Shown here: piece by piece, positions 47,939-56,673 of the stretch
Position numbering within the stretch: the first letter of the stretch is position 1
How the letters are laid out: every line of letters begins with the position of its first letter
Source of the DNA: Ruegeria faecimaris
Lineage (GTDB): Bacteria; Pseudomonadota; Alphaproteobacteria; Rhodobacterales; Rhodobacteraceae
DNA: 64,000 bases
Direction: 5' to 3'
Assembly: GCF_900182615.1 (NCBI RefSeq)
Contig: NZ_FXTE01000010.1
Location: 1 to 64,000 of the forward strand
Made by a program: the position numbers and the translations under genes
The notes under the pieces: model-generated
Database searches by the model: none
What the model was told of the DNA's origin: nothing
The model's input: only the letters and a program-made list of their open reading frames with translations

Positions 47939-48110
47939 GGATGGCCTTTGCGTGTCTGTTCGCCGGACCATATCGGTCGGGTGATTTCAGCGAAAGGGAC
48001 TGAAAACGACAGATTGTCGAAAATCGGCCAGATCACCCAGTTTAATTCAGTGACGTTCGGGACAATGCGGCGAATCATTTCTGGCGTCGCTTTGACCAGA
48101 GGTATGACCC

Positions 48111-49061
48111 ATGGCACTGAGCCCTGACCCCGTGCGCGGGACCGCTATTTCTATGTCTGCCGACCGCAACTCCGCGTTGTCTGGCAACGGGTTGGCGGTT
48201 GCCTCGATGCTGGCATGGGCCGCAGGTTTTCCGGCGGCGGAGGTCTTGTTGCAAAGCTGGTCGCCGGTGGGCTTGCTTGCGGCACGTCTGGGTCTGGCGG
48301 TTCTGGTGCTGCTGCCGATCTGGCTGATGCTGGACGGTCCCAGCCGTATTCTAAGGGCCAGATGGGGATGGGCCATGATCGTCGGAGCGTTTGGCTTTGG
48401 CTGCCCGATGTTCCTGCTGATCCTGGCGCAAAAGCTGACCGATCCGGTAACCGTCGTCATCATCGCCTCTTGCGCGCCACTAATCGCAACCCTGCTGGAG
48501 CTTAAGGCGGGCACACGTCGGCTGAGCTGGAATTTTGGCCTAGGCGTTCTGGTTTCAATTATCGGCGGGCTGATCGCCACCAGCGCCGTCGCCCCGGCGC
48601 AGCTGGGCCTTGGGGCCTTATGCGCGGTCGTGTCGGTCGTCTTTTTCAGTTGGGGCAGCATGACCACAGCGCGCGATTTTCCCGAACTCAGCCAGACCGG
48701 GCGCGCGACGATCACGTTGATCGGAGGCTTTGCCATGGCCGTGATCTTGTGCTTTGCCGCTGGGCTGCTGGGCATGGAGGTGATCCCCGAGGTTGCCATT
48801 GACGGACAGCAGATCGGGATGCTGGGGATCTATGCGCTGATTTCGCTGGGGCTGAGCCAGATCCTGTTCGTTGCTTCGGTTGGCAAGCTGGGCGTGGCGC
48901 TGGCCTCATTCCATATGAACATCGCGCCATTTTACGTGATGCTGATCATGATTGTGCTGGGGGATGAATGGAATTCAACCCGCGCGCTGGGCGCGGGCAT
49001 CGTGGCGGTCGCCGTTGTTCTGGCGCAGGATCGCAGGCCGCGCTCAGCCCAGATCGGCTGA
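48111..49061 (+). CDS. EamA/DMT-family transporter
   Basis: A 316-residue protein with about ten membrane segments and two EamA units. The first begins LAVASMLAWAAGFPAAEVLLQSW and the second AQLGLGALCAVVSVVFFSWGSM. GAGIVAVAVVLAQDRRPR closes the protein. A second in-frame Met (48153, MSADRNSALSG) is an alternative start. The substrate is unknown. It is divergent from the hyi gene and overlaps the 3' end of the convergent DUF1285 gene by 18 bp. Confidence 0.85.
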   Translation: MALSPDPVRGTAISMSADRNSALSGNGLAVASMLAWAAGFPAAEVLLQSWSPVGLLAARLGLAVLVLLPIWLMLDGPSRILRARWGWAMIVGAFGFGCPMFLLILAQKLTDPVTVVIIASCAPLIATLLELKAGTRRLSWNFGLGVLVSIIGGLIATSAVAPAQLGLGALCAVVSVVFFSWGSMTTARDFPELSQTGRATITLIGGFAMAVILCFAAGLLGMEVIPEVAIDGQQIGMLGIYALISLGLSQILFVASVGKLGVALASFHMNIAPFYVMLIMIVLGDEWNSTRALGAGIVAVAVVLAQDRRPRSAQIG

Positions 49062-49631
49062 GCGGATCAGCGGAAAGAACTGACCGCCCGACCACACCCC
49101 GAACCAGTCTTCATGATCGGTGCCGATCTCAACCAGCCGGTAAAAGCTTTTGCGGTCAATGCGCGCCTCTAGATTTGCGCGGATCAGGATATAGGGCGAG
49201 GGTTCCTGGGTCTTCGGATCAAACTCAACACGGATCGGGTGATCCGCTCCGGCCTTGGCCGTATCACCCACATGGGTGCTGAAAGTTAAAATCTGCGCCG
49301 CGCCTGAGCCTGTGGCATCAAAGTCGACAGCCATGAACGGGACATCCTCGACCGTGATTCCCACCTTTTCGACCGGGGTCACCAGGTAATATTTGCCTTC
49401 TTCTTTCTTAAGAATTGAGGAAAAAAGCTTCACAAGCTCGAGCCTGTTGATGGGCGAGCCTAAATAACTCCAAGAACCATCTTTTGCGATCCTGATGTCC
49501 AGATCGCCACAAAACGGGGGATTCCACAGGTGAACAGGGGGTAAATCCCGTGTTTTCGCGGCTTTGACTGATGCCGCAATGCCATCAGGAGAAGGTGTCA
49601 CAGGGATTTGTCCGCTCATTACTTTTGCCAT
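49044..49631 (-). CDS. DUF1285 family protein
   Basis: A 195-residue protein. DUF1285 blocks are LPPVHLWNPPFCGDLDIRIAKDG, SWSYLGSPINRLELVKLFSSIL, EDVPFMAVDFDATG, HPIRVEFDPKT, PYILIRANLEARIDRKSFYRLVEIG and DWFGVWSGGQFFPL. The family is cytoplasmic and uncharacterised. It is divergent from the MoxR operon with a gap of only about 50 bp, the conserved arrangement as I remember it in Rhodobacteraceae. This suggests a functional link with the MoxR/DUF58 system. Confidence 0.88.
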   Translation of the reverse strand: MAKVMSGQIPVTPSPDGIAASVKAAKTRDLPPVHLWNPPFCGDLDIRIAKDGSWSYLGSPINRLELVKLFSSILKKEEGKYYLVTPVEKVGITVEDVPFMAVDFDATGSGAAQILTFSTHVGDTAKAGADHPIRVEFDPKTQEPSPYILIRANLEARIDRKSFYRLVEIGTDHEDWFGVWSGGQFFPLIRSADLG

Positions 49632-49683
49632 TTCCTTTTCGCGCGATACACTTCAACCATACTCGTCCACGGAAGGGAAAGTC

Positions 49684-50691
49684 ATGAGCGAACCTGCCGA
49701 CCTCGTATCCGAGATCGAAGCGCTGGAAACTAAACTGCAAGAGGCCAAGGCCTCGATCACCCGACGCTTTATCGGGCAAGAGCGGGTCGTGGATCTGACG
49801 CTGGCCGCGCTGTTATGCGGCGGGCACGCATTGCTGATCGGATTGCCAGGGCTGGGCAAGACCCGGCTGGTTGAGACTTTGTCGACCGTGATGGGCCTGC
49901 ATGGCAACCGTATCCAGTTCACGCCGGATCTGATGCCAGCTGATATTCTGGGGTCCGAGGTTCTGGATACGGCCGAGGATGGCAGTCGCCACTTCCGGTT
50001 CATTCCCGGCCCAATCTTCTGTGAATTGCTGATGGCGGATGAGATCAACCGCGCCAGCCCGCGCACACAGTCGGCCTTGCTGCAAGCGATGCAGGAACGC
50101 ACCGTCACCGTCGCGGGCGAGAATCGTGCGCTGGATGAGCCGTTTCACGTACTGGCCACGCAGAACCCGATTGAACAAGAAGGCACCTATCCGCTGCCCG
50201 AGGCGCAGTTGGACCGCTTTTTGGTGCAGATTGACGTCGAATACCCGGATCGTCAGACCGAGCGGGATATCCTACTGGCCACGACCGGTGTCGAAGAAGA
50301 CGACGCTCATCAGATTTTCACCAAAGAGGAATTGCTGGCGGCGCAGCTTTTGTTGCGCCGGATGCCGGTCGGCGAGTCGGTGGTCGAATTGATACTGGAT
50401 CTGGTCCGCGCGTTCCGCCCCGGCGAGGCAGGCGTGTCCGATCGTGTGGCCGAAACCGTGGCCTGGGGCCCTGGCCCCCGCGCGGCGCAGGCGTTGATGA
50501 TGACGGTGCGTGCCAACGCCATGTTACAGGGGCGACTGGCCCCCAATGCCGAGGATGTTCTTGAGATGGCCCGCCCGGTTCTCAGCCATCGTATGGCGCT
50601 GAACTTTGCGGCCCGGGCGCGCGGTGACAGCCTGGCTGATCTGATTGACTCGACCGCGCTTGGGCTGATCCGAACCGAGGCTGCGGCGTGA
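49684..50691 (+). CDS. MoxR-family AAA+ ATPase
   Basis: A 335-residue ATPase starting MSEPADLVSEIEALE, with GGAAGGGAAA upstream; the open frame further upstream overlaps DUF1285. Walker A is GLPGLGKTR, Walker B LLMADEINRASP, and the MoxR block FIPGPIFCELL with sensor 1 VLATQNPIEQEGTYPLPEAQLDRF follows. MoxR proteins act as chaperones that mature protein complexes, often with VWA or DUF58 partners encoded next to them. The stop overlaps the DUF58 GTG start (GTGA). Confidence 0.95.
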   Translation: MSEPADLVSEIEALETKLQEAKASITRRFIGQERVVDLTLAALLCGGHALLIGLPGLGKTRLVETLSTVMGLHGNRIQFTPDLMPADILGSEVLDTAEDGSRHFRFIPGPIFCELLMADEINRASPRTQSALLQAMQERTVTVAGENRALDEPFHVLATQNPIEQEGTYPLPEAQLDRFLVQIDVEYPDRQTERDILLATTGVEEDDAHQIFTKEELLAAQLLLRRMPVGESVVELILDLVRAFRPGEAGVSDRVAETVAWGPGPRAAQALMMTVRANAMLQGRLAPNAEDVLEMARPVLSHRMALNFAARARGDSLADLIDSTALGLIRTEAAA

Positions 50692-51563
50692 ATGCCGGGT
50701 TGACTCTTCGTGAAAGATCCGAGGCCGAGGCATCCCGGCTACCGCCCCTGTTGGCGCGGGCGGAACATCTGGCCGGAACCGTCTTGCTGGGTGACCATGG
50801 GCGTCGCCGATCCGGGATGGGTGATGATTTCTGGCAATACCGCCCGGCACAGGTTGGCGACAGCCGCCGGATGATCGACCACCGCCGCTCGGCCCGTGGC
50901 GATCAACAATTTGTGCGCGAACGCGAGTGGCAGATTGCCCAATCGGTGATGCTGTGGGTGGATCAGGGCGCGTCGATGCGCTTTGCCTCGGACGCTTCGC
51001 TGCCCACCAAGGCGGATCGGGCGCGGTTGCTGGGCCTGGCAACTTCGATCTTGCTGGCGCGTGGTGGTGAGCGTGTGGGCCTGACGGGCACAACTCTGCC
51101 GCCCCGGCGCGGCAATGCCCAGATCATCCGGCTTGCGCAGGCCTGGTCCGAGGATGATCAAGCCGACTATGCGCCACCCGAACACCGCGCCATGATCCCC
51201 CATGCGCGGGCGGTGTTCATCTCCGATTTTCTTGGCCCGATGGAAGAGGTTGAACTGGCCCTGTCCAAAGCTGCGGATCGTGGCGTGCGCGGGGTGGTCC
51301 TGCAGGTGCTGGATCCCGGTGAAGAGAATTTCCCCTATCGTGGACGCACCATTTTCGAAAGCGTGGGCGGCTCGGCCCGGCATGAAACGCTAAAGGCTTC
51401 TGATCTTCGTGACCGGTATCTTGCGCGCCTTGCCGAACGAAAGGATACCTTGATGCGCTTGTGTCGGGTGACGGGATGGCAACTGGGGCTGCACCACACT
51501 GGCGACAGCGCACAGGCGGCTCTGTTATGGCTGTATAGCGCTTTGGACGGGGGCAGAGTATGA
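50688..51563 (+). CDS. DUF58 domain protein
   Basis: A 291-residue protein beginning at a GTG that overlaps the moxR stop. The DUF58 core is GRRRSGMGDDFWQYRPAQVGDSRRMIDHRRSARGD, followed by QSVMLWVDQGASMRFAS, a VWA-like strand with the D-x-x-x-S-M pattern. DUF58 proteins are membrane-associated partners of MoxR ATPases in envelope stress or cell-wall functions. Its ATGA junction couples it to the next gene. Confidence 0.92.
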   Translation: MNAGLTLRERSEAEASRLPPLLARAEHLAGTVLLGDHGRRRSGMGDDFWQYRPAQVGDSRRMIDHRRSARGDQQFVREREWQIAQSVMLWVDQGASMRFASDASLPTKADRARLLGLATSILLARGGERVGLTGTTLPPRRGNAQIIRLAQAWSEDDQADYAPPEHRAMIPHARAVFISDFLGPMEEVELALSKAADRGVRGVVLQVLDPGEENFPYRGRTIFESVGGSARHETLKASDLRDRYLARLAERKDTLMRLCRVTGWQLGLHHTGDSAQAALLWLYSALDGGRV

Positions 51564-54322
51564 CGGTTTTGGCTGGGATAGGCTTTACCGCGCCCTGGGT
51601 GTTGCTGGGATTGTTGACCCTGCCCATCCTGTGGCTGGTCCTGCGCGCTGTGCCGCCTGCGCCGATCCGGCGAATGTTTCCGGCCGTAACGCTGCTGCTG
51701 GGGCTGAAGGACGACGAGAGTGTTTCGGATCGGACACCATGGTGGCTGCTGCTGTTGCGAATGCTGGCGGCGGCGGCGATCATTATCGGTCTGGCCGGGC
51801 CGGTTTTGAATCCCTCGCGGGATCAGGTGGGTTCGGGGCCGCTGTTGTTGGTGCTGGATGCCAGCTGGGCAGGTGCAAGCGGCTGGCCATCGCTTCAGGA
51901 CCAGCTTGATACGCAGCTGACCGAGGCCGGACGCGCCGGACGCACGGTGGCCTTGCTCAACTTGACGGAGCCAGAAGCCCCAGTCTTTCAGGCCGCCGAA
52001 GCGTGGCGGGGTCGGCTTCCGGGGGTGACTCCGATGCCCTGGCAACCAACTCAGCTGCAGATGGATCAGGTGCTCGATATGCTGGATCAGCTTGATGGTG
52101 GTTTTGATACATATTGGTTCAGCGACGGTCTGGAATTTGCGGGTCGGGAAACGGTTCTGGCTGCGTTGCAATCGCGCGGGGAAGTAACCGTGTACCAGTC
52201 AGGCTCGCCTGTTTATGCGATTCTGCCCGCCGCCTATCAGGATGGTGTCATTCAACTGACGGCCCAACGCGCCACTGCTGGTCCGGAAAACATCCTGACC
52301 ATTTTGGCACAGGGGCGCGATCCGGCGGGCGCAATGCGGGTTCTGCAATCCGCCAATATCGTCTTTGCTGAAGGCGAAACGCTTGCTCAGGTGGAGCTGG
52401 CGCTGCCCTCGGAACTACGGGCCAGAATCACCCGGTTCGAGATTCAGGGTCAGCGGTCGGCGGGTGCCGTAACGCTGACCGATGACAGCCTGCGCAGGCG
52501 TGAGGTGGCCTTGCTTGCGGGCAGTTTGAACCGTGAAGGGTTAGAGCTGTTGTCGCCGCTGCATTATCTGACACAGGTTTTGGTCCCGACCGCGGATTTT
52601 GTCGAGGGCGGCCTGATGGATGTGTTGCCCGCCAATCCGGATGTGATTGTTCTGGCGGATGTGGCGAAATTGGCCGAAGCGGAACAACTGGCGGTGACCG
52701 AATGGGTCGAACAGGGCGGGCTGCTGTTGCGCTTTGCCGGGCCGCGCATGGCCGCCAGCGATCTGGGGCGGGATGTCGAGGATACCTTGCTGCCGGTGCG
52801 CCTGCGCAGCGGTGGCCGTTCGGTCGGCGGCGCGATGAGCTGGGGTGAGGCCAAAGGTCTGGCCCCGTTCCCCGAAACCTCACCCTTCTACGGGCTGCGC
52901 GTGCCATCGGATGTTTCCGTGACCACACAGGTCATGGCGCAACCAGACCCAAATTTGGCCGATCGGGTGATTGCATCGCTCTCGGATGGCACGCCTTTGG
53001 TCACGCGCAAGGCCTTGGGGCTGGGGCAGGTGGTGCTGTTCCATGTCACCGCTGATGCCGAATGGTCGAGCCTTCCCCTCTCGGGCCTGTTTGTCGAGAT
53101 GCTGGATCGGCTGGCCGTCGCCTCGGCTGCGAAATCCCGAGAGGAGTCGCAGTTGCAGGGCACAACTTGGGAACCGCTGCAGGTCATGGACGGATTTGGA
53201 GGCTTATCGGATGCAGATAATCTAGCAGGCGTCGATGGGGTTGATCTTGCCGCCGGCGCTATCGGGCCAGAACTGCGACCCGGCCTGTATGAAAGCGGTA
53301 AGCAGAAGCTGGCACTGAATGTGCTGGACGCGGACTCGGTTCTGATGCCCGCTGTCTGGCCATCCGATGTGCCCATCAAAGGGCAGGAAATCAGCGCCGA
53401 AACGCCGATCGGGGGCATTTTGCTTAGCCTCGCGCTGATCTTGCTGACGGTGGACGTTATTGCGTCACTTCTGTTGTCGGGGCGACTTGGGCTGGCCCGG
53501 GCCGCGGCGATGGCGCTGGGTGCGTTGCTGATTGCACCTGACCTTCAGGCACAGACGTCCAAGGAAACCGATTTTGCCCTGATGGCAACGCAAGAGCTGG
53601 TACTGGCTCATGTCATGACTGGAAACGCGCAGGTTGACGATATCGCGGGCGCCGGGATGCGTGGCTTGGCGCAAACTTTGTTCTTCCGCACTTCGGTCGA
53701 ACCGGCAGAGCCCATCGGCGTTGATCTGGAACGGGACGAGCTGGCGTTTTTCCCGCTGCTGTACTGGCCGATCACGCCGGAACAGCCGCAACCCTCGGAC
53801 GAAGCCTATGCCAAGCTGAATGCCTATCTCCGCTCGGGCGGCATGATCTTGTTCGACACGCGCGACGCGGATGTGGCGCGTTTCGGTGCAGCCAGCCCCA
53901 ATGGCCGCAAGCTGCAACAACTGGCCGCCCCGCTGAATATCCCTTCGTTAGAGCCTGTTCCGGATGACCATGTTCTGACGCGGGCCTTCTATTTGCTGCA
54001 GGATTTCCCGGGCCGATATGCCGGTACCGAGATTTGGGTCGAAGCCGCCCCGCCGGATGCGGAACAAATCGACGGCATGCCGTTCCGCAACCTCAACGAC
54101 AATGTGACCCCGGTAGTGATCGGCGGGAATGACTGGGCCGGAGCCTGGGCCGTCGACCGAAACGGGCAGGCCCTGTTGCCGGTCGGGCGCGGATATGCCG
54201 GTGAGCGGCAGCGGGAATTGGCCAATCGGTTTGGCGTCAATCTGGTGATGCATGTGCTGACCGGGAATTACAAATCGGATCAGGTCCATGTGCCTGCGCT
54301 GCTGGACAGGTTGGGACAATGA
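51560..54322 (+). CDS. BatA-type membrane protein with C-terminal DUF4159 domain
   Basis: A 920-residue protein. The N terminus is the BatA aerotolerance-type membrane segment (FTAPWVLLGLLTLPILWLVLRAVPPAPIRRMFP) with a second helix (LLLLRMLAAAAIIIGLAGPVL). The middle contains VWA and amidotransferase-like strands (DVIVLADVAKLAEAEQLAV). Another membrane pair lies near residues 615-660 (SLALILLTVDVIASLLLSG, AAAMALGALLIAP). The C-terminal 260 residues are DUF4159 (AFFPLLYWPITPEQPQPS, LRSGGMILFDTRDAD). A periplasmic domain is likely. Start and stop both overlap neighbours by four bases. Confidence 0.88.
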   Translation: MTVLAGIGFTAPWVLLGLLTLPILWLVLRAVPPAPIRRMFPAVTLLLGLKDDESVSDRTPWWLLLLRMLAAAAIIIGLAGPVLNPSRDQVGSGPLLLVLDASWAGASGWPSLQDQLDTQLTEAGRAGRTVALLNLTEPEAPVFQAAEAWRGRLPGVTPMPWQPTQLQMDQVLDMLDQLDGGFDTYWFSDGLEFAGRETVLAALQSRGEVTVYQSGSPVYAILPAAYQDGVIQLTAQRATAGPENILTILAQGRDPAGAMRVLQSANIVFAEGETLAQVELALPSELRARITRFEIQGQRSAGAVTLTDDSLRRREVALLAGSLNREGLELLSPLHYLTQVLVPTADFVEGGLMDVLPANPDVIVLADVAKLAEAEQLAVTEWVEQGGLLLRFAGPRMAASDLGRDVEDTLLPVRLRSGGRSVGGAMSWGEAKGLAPFPETSPFYGLRVPSDVSVTTQVMAQPDPNLADRVIASLSDGTPLVTRKALGLGQVVLFHVTADAEWSSLPLSGLFVEMLDRLAVASAAKSREESQLQGTTWEPLQVMDGFGGLSDADNLAGVDGVDLAAGAIGPELRPGLYESGKQKLALNVLDADSVLMPAVWPSDVPIKGQEISAETPIGGILLSLALILLTVDVIASLLLSGRLGLARAAAMALGALLIAPDLQAQTSKETDFALMATQELVLAHVMTGNAQVDDIAGAGMRGLAQTLFFRTSVEPAEPIGVDLERDELAFFPLLYWPITPEQPQPSDEAYAKLNAYLRSGGMILFDTRDADVARFGAASPNGRKLQQLAAPLNIPSLEPVPDDHVLTRAFYLLQDFPGRYAGTEIWVEAAPPDAEQIDGMPFRNLNDNVTPVVIGGNDWAGAWAVDRNGQALLPVGRGYAGERQRELANRFGVNLVMHVLTGNYKSDQVHVPALLDRLGQ

Positions 54323-56361
54323 CCGGAACCGTTATATTTGACCCTCTGATTCCGTGGCCCGTTCTGATGGTCGTTACCGCGATTGCCATATCAGGCGTTG
54401 TTCTAGCCCTGTGGCGGGGCCTGTCTGGCTGGGCCTTGCGCGGGTTGGCCGCCCTGGTCGTGATCGCGGCCATGGCGGGGCCTGTTTATCAGGTCGAAGA
54501 TCGCACTCCGCTGACCGACATCGTGGTGATGATCGAGGATGAAAGCGCCAGCCAGACCCTGTCCGATCGCCCGGAACAGACAGCACAGGCCGCTGCCGAA
54601 CTGGCGGCCGAGATCGACACGCGCGACAATACCGAGCTGCGCCGGATCCGGGTGGCTGACAGCGATGGGGATGAGGGCACACAGGTCATGGCTGCGCTGA
54701 ACAAAGTCCTGGCCGAGGAACCCCGTGCGCGCATTGCGGGGATCCTCGTGGTTTCGGATGGGATCGTGCATGACGTTGATCAGGCCCCTGACCTGCCTGC
54801 ACCGATGCACTTGTTGCAGACTGGGCGGGCCAGCGACTGGGACCGCCGTCTGATCGTCCGCAATGCACCGGCTTTTGCCATTATCGGAGAACCGGTCACG
54901 CTGACGTTGCGGGTTGAGGATAGCGGCGCAGTTCCTGTTGCGGCTGCGAATGCGCCTTTGGAAATTTCGGTTGATGGCAATGCGCCAGAGCATTTCACCA
55001 TTCCAATCGGTGTCGATGTCGAGCTACCGGTCAAGCTGTCCCATGGCGGGCGGAATGTCATCCAGTTTACCGTACCAGGCGTCGAAGGAGAGTTGACCGA
55101 CCGCAACAACACCGCACTGATTCAGATGAATGGTGTGCGCGACCGTCTGCGGGTGCTGCTGGTTTCGGGTGAACCGCATCCCGGTGGACGGACCTGGCGG
55201 AACCTTCTGAAATCCGACAGCTCGGTCGATCTGGTGCATTTCACGATCCTGCGACCGCCTGAAAAGCAGGATGGTGTGCCTGTGGACGAGTTGTCTTTGA
55301 TCGCTTTTCCGACTCGAGAACTGTTTCTGGAAAAGATCAACGATTTCGATCTGATCATCTTTGATCGCTATAAGCGGCGCGGTATTCTGCCTGCGGTCTA
55401 TCTGGAGAATGTCACCAATTACATCAATGATGGTGGTGCGGTTCTGATTGCGGCTGGCCCTGATTTTGCCAGTGCCGACAGTATCTTCCGCTCGCCGCTG
55501 GCGCCGATTCTTCCGGCCCAACCCACCGCGCGGGTCATCGAAGAACGCTTTGTCCCCACAGTTACAGATATGGGGCACCGGCACCCGGTGACGACGGATC
55601 TGGGCGATTCCGAGCATTGGGGAGCATGGTTGCGCCAGGTTGATGTCCTGTTCCGATCAGGTGAAACGCTGATGACCGGCGTCGATGACCGGCCGCTGCT
55701 GGTGCTAGACCGGGTCGGAGAGGGGCGCGTGGCAATGCTGGCCTCTGACCACGCCTGGCTCTGGAGCCGTGGCTTCGACGGCGGTGGTCCGCAGCTTGAA
55801 CTGCTGCGGCGATTGGCACATTGGATGATGAAAGAACCCGAGCTTGAGGAAGAGGCTCTGTGGGCCGAAGCAAATGGTCAAATCATGCGCGTCATCCGTC
55901 AAACCCTGGGGGATGACGTCGGAACAGTTACCATCACGCAGCCCAATGGCGAGACACTTGAGGTGACGCTGAACGAAGTTTCTCCGGGGCGGTTCGAAGC
56001 TCAGATCTTCGGCCCCGAGATTGGCCTCTATCGGCTGCAAGAGGGTGAACATTCGGCGGTAATTGGGTTGGGCCCTGCGGCCCCCAAAGAATTTGAGCGC
56101 ACGATTGCTACTGATCAGATCCTTGAGCCGGTTCTGGCCGAATTGCGCGGCGGTGTGATCCGGGTCGAGGACGGTTTGCCTTCGATCCGAAATGTCCGCG
56201 CTGGGCGGCCAGCATCGGGGCGCGGTTGGATCGGGCTGACCCCGCGCGATGCCTACCAGACCAGCTCTGTAACACAGGCTGGTGTTCTACCGCCCTGGCT
56301 GGTGCTTTTGCTGGCCGGTGGGTTCCTTCTGGCGGGTTGGCTGCGTGAAGGTCGGCGTTAG
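54319..56361 (+). CDS. Large membrane protein with glutamine-amidotransferase-like domain, MoxR operon
   Basis: A 680-residue protein. Two N-terminal helices (WPVLMVVTAIAISGVVLALW and GLAALVVIAAMAGPVYQV), then a VWA-like strand (DIVVMIEDESASQ, ILVVSDGIVHD). A beta-sandwich follows (GEPVTLTLRVEDSGAVPV) and an amidotransferase-like region (RVLLVSGEPHPGGRTWRNLL ... AVLIAAGPDFASAD ... RVAMLASDHAWLWSRGFDGGG). A C-terminal helix closes it (PPWLVLLLAGGFLLAGWL). No catalytic Cys is evident in the amidotransferase-like part, so it is probably structural. It is the last gene of the MoxR operon and its role follows from that context only. Confidence 0.85.
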   Translation: MTGTVIFDPLIPWPVLMVVTAIAISGVVLALWRGLSGWALRGLAALVVIAAMAGPVYQVEDRTPLTDIVVMIEDESASQTLSDRPEQTAQAAAELAAEIDTRDNTELRRIRVADSDGDEGTQVMAALNKVLAEEPRARIAGILVVSDGIVHDVDQAPDLPAPMHLLQTGRASDWDRRLIVRNAPAFAIIGEPVTLTLRVEDSGAVPVAAANAPLEISVDGNAPEHFTIPIGVDVELPVKLSHGGRNVIQFTVPGVEGELTDRNNTALIQMNGVRDRLRVLLVSGEPHPGGRTWRNLLKSDSSVDLVHFTILRPPEKQDGVPVDELSLIAFPTRELFLEKINDFDLIIFDRYKRRGILPAVYLENVTNYINDGGAVLIAAGPDFASADSIFRSPLAPILPAQPTARVIEERFVPTVTDMGHRHPVTTDLGDSEHWGAWLRQVDVLFRSGETLMTGVDDRPLLVLDRVGEGRVAMLASDHAWLWSRGFDGGGPQLELLRRLAHWMMKEPELEEEALWAEANGQIMRVIRQTLGDDVGTVTITQPNGETLEVTLNEVSPGRFEAQIFGPEIGLYRLQEGEHSAVIGLGPAAPKEFERTIATDQILEPVLAELRGGVIRVEDGLPSIRNVRAGRPASGRGWIGLTPRDAYQTSSVTQAGVLPPWLVLLLAGGFLLAGWLREGRR

Positions 56362-56673
56362 GTCATTCGACTACAACGCTGATTGTGGCCCCAATCACCA
56401 GCATCATGTCATGGTAAAGCACCGTTTGAACCGGCTTTGCTGCGTCAGGATTGTCGTGTAATCCCACACAGTTTTTTGATCTGAGCGCCTTTCGCGCATT
56501 CAGATACCGCAGATTTTGCGTTGAGTAGGAAAAGGCAGGTACCGGCGAGGCAGGCAGTTTTGGACATTTGCGGCCTCTGAGCCTGCCATTGGTCTGTTGC
56601 AACAGGCACGGCTTAAACACTTTTTCACGCTCTGTTGGGATGCTGTGGGCAGATTGTACCGGGATCACCTTTG
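56362..56673. other. Intergenic gap upstream of the hybrid kinase
   Basis: About 310 bp. A minus-strand open frame (56363-56713) ends in a plausible hydrophobic stretch (MMLVIGATISVVVE), but its first half overlaps the kinase and has no family match or ribosome site, so I do not call a gene. No clear terminator of the MoxR operon was seen. Confidence 0.4.
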
